From the NCBI GenBank assembly GCA_035649395.1, contig DASRJR010000326.1, positions 1 to 6,383 of the forward strand: a DNA stretch of 6,383 nt. The letters are read 5' to 3'. The stretch comes from Gp6-AA40 sp035649395. GTDB taxonomy: Bacteria > Acidobacteriota > Vicinamibacteria > Vicinamibacterales > UBA2999. Both the position numbers and the translations under genes were made by a program. Below the pieces are notes generated by a model. It was not told the DNA's origin. It saw nothing but the letters and a program-made list of their open reading frames with translations, and ran no database searches. Shown here in pieces: positions 1 through 4,623 of the stretch; within the stretch, counting starts at the first letter, position 1; every line of letters begins with the position of its first letter.

Positions 1-140
1 TCGACGTGGCCGGATTCACGCGCCTGCGCTTCGCGCATGGCGAGATGGAATGCGACCTCGTCGTGGAGGTCCTGTTCGCGCCGGCCTCGGGTGAGGAGGG
101 CGCGAAGCCGTAATCGAAGACTGCTCCACCACTCGGTCAT
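1..140 (-). CDS. ADOP-family (MacB/FtsX-like) permease, N-terminal fragment cut by the left edge
   Basis: Reading the minus strand from ATG at 140 gives 46 codons with no stop before the window edge. The protein begins MTEWWSSLRLRLRALL and continues with RREQDLHDEVAFHL. This is the N-terminal cytoplasmic prefix seen in acidobacterial duplicated orphan permeases, and it matches the prefixes of the two permeases at 1844 and 4624 (RSLFRR...EQELDEELRFHL). A Shine-Dalgarno GGAG (complement of 147-150) lies 6 nt before the ATG and supports this start. The gene follows the minus-strand padR by 51 nt and is probably co-transcribed with it. The membrane and periplasmic parts lie outside the window, so length and integrity cannot be judged. 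The family call rests on this short but characteristic motif. Confidence 0.85.
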   Translation of the reverse strand, partial: MTEWWSSLRLRLRALLTRGRREQDLHDEVAFHLAMREAQARESGHV

Positions 141-161
141 CGGAATCTCCGCCACGCTGAA

Positions 162-185
162 GGCCCCAGGGCGGGCCCTGGGGCC
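162..185. repeat. GC-rich 11-bp palindrome between padR and the left permease
   Basis: GGCCCCAGGGC (162-172) is followed by GG and then its exact reverse complement GCCCTGGGGCC (175-185). A real RNA hairpin would open the inner pair, giving a 10-bp stem and a 4-nt loop. It lies in the 51-nt gap between the stop of the minus-strand padR (192) and the permease ATG (140). No U-run follows on either strand, so it is not a classical intrinsic terminator. It could act as an attenuator or an RNA-stabilising stem that makes regulator and permease levels differ; that role is inference. Confidence 0.6.
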
Positions 186-191
186 CTCTGA

Positions 192-536
192 TCACGCCCC
201 TGCCTCGAGCACGCGGTTGATCGCGACGCTGGTGCGCCGCCACGCGTCGCGCGCTTCCTTCAATCGCTTCCGGCCGCTCGGAGTGAGCCGGTAGTACTTC
301 GCTCGCCGGTTATTGGCCGACACGTCCCACTCGGCGCTGAGCAGCCCCCGCATCTCGAGGCGGTGCAGCGCGGGATACAACGCGCCCTCTTCGACCGACA
401 GCGCCTCAGCCGAGGCGATGTGGATCCACTCGGCGATCTCGTAGCCGTGCTTCTCGCCGCTGGCGAGTGTTCTCAGCACGAGCAGCTCGAGCGTGCCCTG
501 CAGCAGGTCGGCCGGTGTCGCGGCGTCTTCTCCCAT
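192..536 (-). CDS. PadR-family transcriptional regulator (left copy, 114 aa)
   Basis: Small winged-helix repressor of the short, acidobacterial PadR type. The wing-helix core is clear: LLQGTLELLVLRTL at residues 11-24, HGYEI at 30-34, the hallmark GALYPALHRLE at 51-61, and NNRRAKYYRLTPSG at 75-88, followed by a C-terminal helix (about 89-110) that in this family makes the dimer. An in-frame GTG at 542 would add two residues, but ATG at 536 is preferred because AAGG (complement of 542-545) sits 5 nt before it. About 60 of 105 aligned residues are identical to the second PadR at 1481-1813 (counted by eye), so the two are paralogues. PadR proteins usually bind a palindrome in their own promoter and release it on ligand binding or stress; a matching palindrome lies directly upstream at 543-566. 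Its likely targets are itself and the permease at 140. Confidence 0.93.
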   Translation of the reverse strand: MGEDAATPADLLQGTLELLVLRTLASGEKHGYEIAEWIHIASAEALSVEEGALYPALHRLEMRGLLSAEWDVSANNRRAKYYRLTPSGRKRLKEARDAWRRTSVAINRVLEAGA

Positions 537-542
537 AACCAC

Positions 543-566
543 CTTAGGGGGTCACTATCCCCTAAG
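543..566. promoter_or_regulatory. Candidate PadR operator, perfect inverted repeat CTTAGGGG-N8-CCCCTAAG
   Basis: CTTAGGGG (543-550) and CCCCTAAG (559-566) are exact reverse complements separated by 8 bp, so the half-site centres are 16 bp apart. That suits a dimeric winged-helix protein. The site starts 7 bp upstream of the left padR ATG, brackets the proposed -10 element (554-559) and overlaps the AAGG of that gene's Shine-Dalgarno. The position fits repression by steric block. The same motif is not seen upstream of the second padR or of the LolA-like gene, so within this window it would control only the left cassette, and perhaps the divergent gene at 653. Binding by PadR is inference. Confidence 0.6.
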
Positions 567-583
567 ACGTTTATGGAAGTCAA
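554..583 (-). promoter_or_regulatory. Putative sigma70-type promoter for the left padR-permease operon
   Basis: On the minus strand, TTGACT (complement of 578-583, five of six matches to the -35 consensus) and GATAGT (complement of 554-559, four of six to the -10 consensus) are 18 bp apart. Transcription would start near 546-547, giving a leader of about 10 nt that still includes the AAGG Shine-Dalgarno of padR. The -10 element sits between the two arms of the 543-566 palindrome. Short hexamer matches occur by chance in any sequence, so the call depends mainly on position and spacing. Confidence 0.4.
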
Positions 584-602
584 AGCGTTGGCTCACGGAA
601 CA

Positions 603-637
603 GGAATCAGGAATCAGCAATCAGGAATCAGGAATCA
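603..637. repeat. Five tandem GGAATCA-type heptamers upstream of the LolA-like gene
   Basis: The units are GGAATCA (603-609), GGAATCA (610-616), GCAATCA (617-623), GGAATCA (624-630) and GGAATCA (631-637). A degenerate GGAACA precedes them at 597-602. The run ends 15 nt before the ATG at 653, in the divergent spacer. Simple heptamer arrays like this can change copy number by slipped-strand mispairing. Here that would change the spacing between upstream elements and the downstream gene, but not the frame of the gene itself. No function can be read from the sequence alone. Confidence 0.85.
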
Positions 638-652
638 GACGTACGATAAGGC

Positions 653-1414
653 ATGAGACAGAGGCTTCGAAGTGGCATCGGCAGCCAGGTCGTGCTCGGC
701 GCCCTGCTCCTGGCGGTGCCGCGGCCGGCCGCGGCACAGACCGCCGACGAGATTATCGAGAAACACCTGGCCGCCAGCGGCGGACGCGACGTGCTCGGCA
801 AGCTCGCCTCGCGAACCGCGACCGGTACGATCAGCCTGACCACCCCGGTCGGCGAGCTGATGGGAGCGATCGAGGTCTACTCGAAGAAACCCAACAAGCA
901 GCGCACCGTCATCAAGCTGGATCTCACGTCGTTGGGAGGAGGGCCGATCGTCACCGATCAACGATTCGACGGCACAACCGGCTACGTCATCGACCCGGTC
1001 AACGGGAACCGGCCCATCGAAGGAGCGCAGCTCGAAGCGATGCGCAACGGGTCGTTCCCTTCACCCCTGCTGAACTACAAGGAGCTCGGCGCCTCACTGA
1101 CGTTGCTCGCCCGCGAGCCGGTCGGCGGCAAGGAAGCGTTCGTCGTTCTCCTGACGCCCAAAGCCGGTCCCCCGATTCGCATGTTCATCGACAGCGGATC
1201 GTTCATGCTGGTCAGAACCGTTGTCATCATCAACGTGCCACAGCTCGGTGGCGACATCAACCAGGTGGTGGACTTCTCCGACTTCCGCGACATCGACGGC
1301 ATCAAGGTGCCGTTCGTCACCAAATCGACGAACTCAGTGCAGTCGATCAGCGCCACGATGACGTCGGTCAAACACAACGTCGACATCGACGACGCCTCGT
1401 TCGCGAAGCCCTGA
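653..1414 (+). CDS. Secreted LolA-like (lipoprotein-carrier fold) protein, 253 aa
   Basis: An exported protein of uncertain function. Residues 1-28 form a signal peptide: basic start (R2, R4, R6), hydrophobic core around 13-22, and an AAA-Q cleavage site after residue 28. The mature part begins with a helix (TADEIIEKHLAASGG) and continues with alternating strands such as FDGTTGYVIDP (105-115), and near the end DIDGIKVPF (213-221). This pattern is characteristic of acidobacterial proteins annotated as outer-membrane lipoprotein-sorting or LolA-like, which have an open beta-barrel thought to hold lipid chains. No lipobox cysteine is present, so the protein should be free in the periplasm. The start lacks a well-spaced Shine-Dalgarno: AAGG at 648-651 is only 1 nt from the ATG, so translation may be weak or leaderless. 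The start is kept because it gives a complete signal peptide. It is followed by padR and two permeases on the same strand and may share their transcript. The fold assignment is from pattern recognition and is moderate. Confidence 0.72.
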   Translation: MRQRLRSGIGSQVVLGALLLAVPRPAAAQTADEIIEKHLAASGGRDVLGKLASRTATGTISLTTPVGELMGAIEVYSKKPNKQRTVIKLDLTSLGGGPIVTDQRFDGTTGYVIDPVNGNRPIEGAQLEAMRNGSFPSPLLNYKELGASLTLLAREPVGGKEAFVVLLTPKAGPPIRMFIDSGSFMLVRTVVIINVPQLGGDINQVVDFSDFRDIDGIKVPFVTKSTNSVQSISATMTSVKHNVDIDDASFAKP

Positions 1415-1419
1415 CCTCC

Positions 1420-1472
1420 CCCCTTGTGCTTCGACAGGAGAACGCGGTAGTCTCCTGTCGAAGCAAAAGGGG
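1420..1472 (+). promoter_or_regulatory. Long hairpin that covers most of the second padR Shine-Dalgarno
   Basis: The left arm 1420-1441 pairs with the right arm 1451-1472 over 22 positions with one mismatch (G1426 against A1466), closing a 9-nt loop (1442-1450). The inner 14 pairs plus a T-A pair are perfect (GCTTCGACAGGAGA with its reverse complement). It fills most of the 66-nt gap between the LolA-like stop and the padR ATG. The right arm ends in AAAAGGGG, and GGGGAG (1469-1474) is the Shine-Dalgarno of padR at 1481, so its GGGG is base-paired when the hairpin forms. No U-run follows the stem, which argues against an intrinsic terminator. Translational control, transcript protection, or a REP-like dispersed element are the remaining options. 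Confidence 0.7.
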
Positions 1473-1480
1473 AGCGCTGC

Positions 1481-1813
1481 ATGGACGACCGCGTTGATCT
1501 TCCGCAAGGCACACTGGACCTGCTGATTCTCAAGACGCTGGCAGTCGGAGCCAAGCATGGCTGGGCCATCTCCGAGCGTCTGCACCAGATCTCAAGCGCC
1601 ACCCTGCACATTCGTCAGGGCTCGCTCTATCCGGCACTGCATCGCCTCGAGCGACGCGGCTGGATCAAGGCGGAGTGGGGCGCGTCCGACAACAATCGAC
1701 GCGCGAAGTACTACGAGCTCACCAAACGCGGCCGCGCGCGTCTCGATGAAGAGATCTCGGCCTGGCACAAGTTGAGCGCCGCGGTCGCCCGCGTGCTCGA
1801 GAGCCGTACGTAG
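1481..1813 (+). CDS. PadR-family transcriptional regulator (right copy, 110 aa)
   Basis: Winged-helix PadR repressor, paralogous to the copy at 192-536. Visible signatures are LPQGTLDLLILKTL (7-20), HGWAI (26-30), GSLYPALHRLE (47-57), NNRRAKYYELTKRG (71-84) and a C-terminal dimerisation helix (about 85-106). Differences from the left copy cluster at residues 31-46 (helix 3 and its approach, part of the DNA-reading region) and in the C-terminal helix. The two may therefore recognise different operators or signals. Start ATG 1481 is preceded by GGGGAG at 1469-1474 with 6-nt spacing. The permease at 1844 begins 30 nt after its stop, the standard PadR-ADOP arrangement. No copy of the left cassette's palindrome lies upstream. 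Its own expression may instead depend on read-through from the LolA-like gene and on the hairpin covering its ribosome binding site. Confidence 0.94.
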   Translation: MDDRVDLPQGTLDLLILKTLAVGAKHGWAISERLHQISSATLHIRQGSLYPALHRLERRGWIKAEWGASDNNRRAKYYELTKRGRARLDEEISAWHKLSAAVARVLESRT

Positions 1814-1843
1814 GGTCCCCCTTCAGGCGGACCAGGACTCTCC

Positions 1844-4618
1844 ATGCTGACCGATCTGAGTCACCGACTTCGCTCGCTCTTCAGGCGCCAGCGCATCGAG
1901 CAGGAGCTCGACGAGGAGCTGCGCTTTCATCTCGAGCGGCAGACGGACGTCCACGTCCGTCATGGCCTGTCGCCCGCCGAGGCGGCGCGGCGCGCCGCCA
2001 TCGAGTTCGGTGGAGTGGCGCAGATTCGCGAGGAGCACCGCGACGCGCGCGGGATCGCGTGGCTCGACGATCTCGTCCGCGACGGGCGCCACGGCGTGCG
2101 ACAGCTCCGCCGCTCGCCCGGCTTCGCGCTGGCCGCGCTCACCTGTCTGGCGCTCGGCATTGGTGCCGCGACCACGATTTACAGCGTCGTCAACGCCATC
2201 CTGATACAGCCGCTTCCCTTCCGCGATGCGGATCGGCTCGTTCGCCTGTACGAAAACGCCCCAGCGCCTGTGCCCGGACGCCCACCGACGGAACGCGGTC
2301 TCGTCTATCAGGAATTCCCGGACTGGGCACAGGCGAAAACGCTCCGAGACTTCGCGGCGTTCGGAAGCTTCGGGCAACGACTCGTGCGCACCAACACGGG
2401 CTCGGCCGGGCTGTGGGGCGGCATCACATCATCGAATTCGTTCACGATGCTCGGTGTTCGGCCGCTGCTCGGGCGGACGCTGCTCCCCGGCGACGAGAAT
2501 CGGCCCGATGTGATCGTGCTCAGCTACGATTCGTGGCGCACCCACTTCGGCGCCGACCCGTCGGTCGTGGGCCGCTCGTTCGAGTTCCGTGCCGGCGCGC
2601 TGATACCACCCTTCCCGCCGCGCCTGATGACAGTCGTCGGAGTACTGCCGGCTGACTTCCAGCTTCCGCAGAACACGTCGGTCGAATTGCCTCGGGGCAC
2701 GACGGATTTCTACCAGCCCATGTCGTCGCCGGGCCCGTCCGGCCGCCGCGTGACGACGATCGCGCGTCTGGCGACCGGCGCCACTTTGAACGACGCCGTT
2801 GAGGAGGTACGAACGATCGCCTCGGCGATGCCTGTGACCAAACCGGCGAACGCTCAGCCGGCGGGGCCGCGTCAGTTTCACGTCGAGCCGTTGAAAGAAC
2901 GCGCCGTTCAGACACTGCGACCCGCATTCCGTGTGCTGACAGCCGCCGTCGCGGTGGTGCTGCTGATCGTCTGCGCGAACGTCGCCAACCTCCTGCTCGC
3001 GCGCGGCACGAGCCGTCAGCAGGAGCTCGCGGTGCGTGTCGCCATCGGGGCGAGCCGGGGACGCATTGCCAGGCAGGTCATGACCGAGTGCCTCGTGCTC
3101 GCCGTCACCGGTGGCACTCTCGGGGCGCTCGTCGGCGCGGCCGGTGTGGCGCTGATCAAGCGACTGGCCACACTCGAGGCCCCGGGGATTTTCGGTCTGA
3201 TGTTCGGCTCGACGATTCTTCCGCGCACGCATGAGGTCGGTATCGATCTCACCGTGCTCGGCGCGGCCTTGACGCTCGCGATGCTGACCAGCGTCATGTT
3301 CGGCGTACTGCCCGCGCTGCACTTGTCGCGCGCGACTCCAGGATCGACGATCGGCGTACGCGGCAGCAGCAGCGGACGACAGGCGACGCGGATCCGCGCC
3401 GCGTTGACGGTCGCTCAACTCACCCTGGCGACGGTGCTGCTCGTCGGGGCAGGTTTGCTGACTCGAAGCTTCGTCGCGCTATCCACTGTCGACAACGGCT
3501 ACGACGCCTCGAACGTGCTCGCGATCAACCTGCTCTTCCCCGATGGGTACAGCGTTGCGCGCAAACAGGACACGATCGACACGCTGTTGAGTCGATTCCG
3601 CGGAATTCCGCGCGTGCAGTCGGGTGGTTTTTCGCGACATGGACTCTTGATCGGCGAAGAGATCAGATGGGGCACGTTCGTGCCCCCGGGGCGCTCGCTC
3701 GCGGAGATGAAGGCGGTACGAACGCGGCTGCGGCCGGTGAGCGACGGCTTTCTGACCGCCATGGGCGTTCCCCTGCTCGATGGACGTGAGCTCAGCCCGG
3801 ACGATCGCGCCCTCGCGCCACATGCGATCGTCATGAGCCGATCCGCGGCCCGCCAGTACTTTGGTTCGTCGCGCGCCGTCGGCCAGGTGCTCGATTGGCA
3901 CTACAACGAAAGCGACAGCGCGCGCATCCCGGTCACTGTCGTCGGCGTGGTTGAAGACCTGCGCCAGCTTTCGCCGTCCGACGAGACGGCCCCGGAGATC
4001 TTCGTCGACTACCGCCAACTGTTGTCGCTGCTGGACGAGGGCGAAAAGACCGCAATGAGACAAACCGCGATCGCCATCGGGTTTCTCTCGTTCGCGCTGC
4101 GCACCGAGGGCGATCCGTCAGCGATCGCGCCGACCGTGCGCACCATCGTCAACGGCATCGATCCCAACATCGGCATCGACGTGCTCATCCCGATGACGCG
4201 TCTCGTCTCGAGCGCCATTGCCCCGCAGCGCTTCTATACCGTGCTGCTCGGCGTCTTTGCCGCCATTGCTGGCGTATTAGCCAGCGTCGGCATTTACAGC
4301 GTGCTTGCCTATGCGGTCGTCCAGCGTACCCAGGAGATCGGCATTCGTCTCTCGCTCGGAGCTCCGCGAGCACAAGTCCTGGTGATGGTGCTCCGCAAGG
4401 GGCTGCTGCTCACCGCCATCGGCATCGCGCTCGGCTCGTTGGGAGCCGCGGGTGCCTCGGGGCTGCTCCGGAACATGTTGTTCGGCATCACGCCGCTGGA
4501 CGCCAGGACGTTTGCAGCGGTTCCGCTGGTGTTCGCGCTCGTCGCGATGATCGCGAGCTATCTGCCCGCTCGTCGCGCGACGAGAATCGATCCGATTGTG
4601 GCGCTGCGACAGGAGTGA
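1844..4618 (+). CDS. ADOP-family (MacB/FtsX-like) ABC transporter permease, 924 aa, complete
   Basis: Inner-membrane permease with two MacB-type core plus FtsX units in one chain. Residues 1-93 are a cytoplasmic prefix (RSLFRR...EQELDEELRFHL, FGG, RDARG, RRSPGF). The first helix is about 94-118, followed by a large periplasmic MacB-type domain to about 360. Helices follow near 362-388, 415-437 and 469-492 (first FtsX domain, with the ELAVRVAIGASRGRI coupling-type loop between the first two). A fifth helix lies near 521-545, then a second periplasmic domain, then helices near 799-822, 853-877 and 890-912 (second FtsX domain, loop RTQEIGIRLSLGAPRAQV). That gives 8 helices. The C-terminal PARRATRIDPIVALRQE is the typical family ending. 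No nucleotide-binding domain is present or adjacent, hence 'orphan'; substrate and energy source are unknown. AGGA at 1834-1837, 6 nt upstream, supports the start. It lies 30 nt after padR and 5 nt before another ADOP gene, so the three should form one operon. Confidence 0.95.
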   Translation: MLTDLSHRLRSLFRRQRIEQELDEELRFHLERQTDVHVRHGLSPAEAARRAAIEFGGVAQIREEHRDARGIAWLDDLVRDGRHGVRQLRRSPGFALAALTCLALGIGAATTIYSVVNAILIQPLPFRDADRLVRLYENAPAPVPGRPPTERGLVYQEFPDWAQAKTLRDFAAFGSFGQRLVRTNTGSAGLWGGITSSNSFTMLGVRPLLGRTLLPGDENRPDVIVLSYDSWRTHFGADPSVVGRSFEFRAGALIPPFPPRLMTVVGVLPADFQLPQNTSVELPRGTTDFYQPMSSPGPSGRRVTTIARLATGATLNDAVEEVRTIASAMPVTKPANAQPAGPRQFHVEPLKERAVQTLRPAFRVLTAAVAVVLLIVCANVANLLLARGTSRQQELAVRVAIGASRGRIARQVMTECLVLAVTGGTLGALVGAAGVALIKRLATLEAPGIFGLMFGSTILPRTHEVGIDLTVLGAALTLAMLTSVMFGVLPALHLSRATPGSTIGVRGSSSGRQATRIRAALTVAQLTLATVLLVGAGLLTRSFVALSTVDNGYDASNVLAINLLFPDGYSVARKQDTIDTLLSRFRGIPRVQSGGFSRHGLLIGEEIRWGTFVPPGRSLAEMKAVRTRLRPVSDGFLTAMGVPLLDGRELSPDDRALAPHAIVMSRSAARQYFGSSRAVGQVLDWHYNESDSARIPVTVVGVVEDLRQLSPSDETAPEIFVDYRQLLSLLDEGEKTAMRQTAIAIGFLSFALRTEGDPSAIAPTVRTIVNGIDPNIGIDVLIPMTRLVSSAIAPQRFYTVLLGVFAAIAGVLASVGIYSVLAYAVVQRTQEIGIRLSLGAPRAQVLVMVLRKGLLLTAIGIALGSLGAAGASGLLRNMLFGITPLDARTFAAVPLVFALVAMIASYLPARRATRIDPIVALRQE

Positions 4619-4623
4619 GAACC

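Noticed and set aside
1431..1453. Promoter for the second padR (TCGACA ... TAGTCT)
   Set aside because: The hexamers match the consensus poorly, the spacing is short, and both lie inside the hairpin, whose symmetry explains the sequence better.
1420..1472. Intrinsic terminator between the LolA-like gene and padR
   Set aside because: The stem is strong but no U-run follows it on either strand. The downstream flank is AGCGCTGC on the plus strand and GGGAGG on the minus strand.
493..1497. 334-codon open frame on the plus strand overlapping the LolA-like gene
   Set aside because: It is out of frame with 653-1414, is arginine/histidine/glutamine-rich low-complexity text typical of shifted reading in GC-rich DNA, and has no recognisable domain. 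The 653 frame has a full signal peptide and a family-like pattern.
1814..1833. Short inverted repeat GGTCC ... GGACC between padR and the permease as a regulatory stem
   Set aside because: Only 5 bp with a 10-nt loop; this is expected by chance in GC-rich sequence.
2429..3418. 329-codon minus-strand open frame inside the first permease
   Set aside because: It is antisense to a gene with clear MacB/FtsX domains. Its translation is R/D/H/Q-rich with no motif, and long antisense frames are expected at this GC content.
3479..4063. 194-codon minus-strand open frame inside the first permease
   Set aside because: Antisense shadow of the permease coding region, with no recognisable domain, signal peptide or membrane segment.
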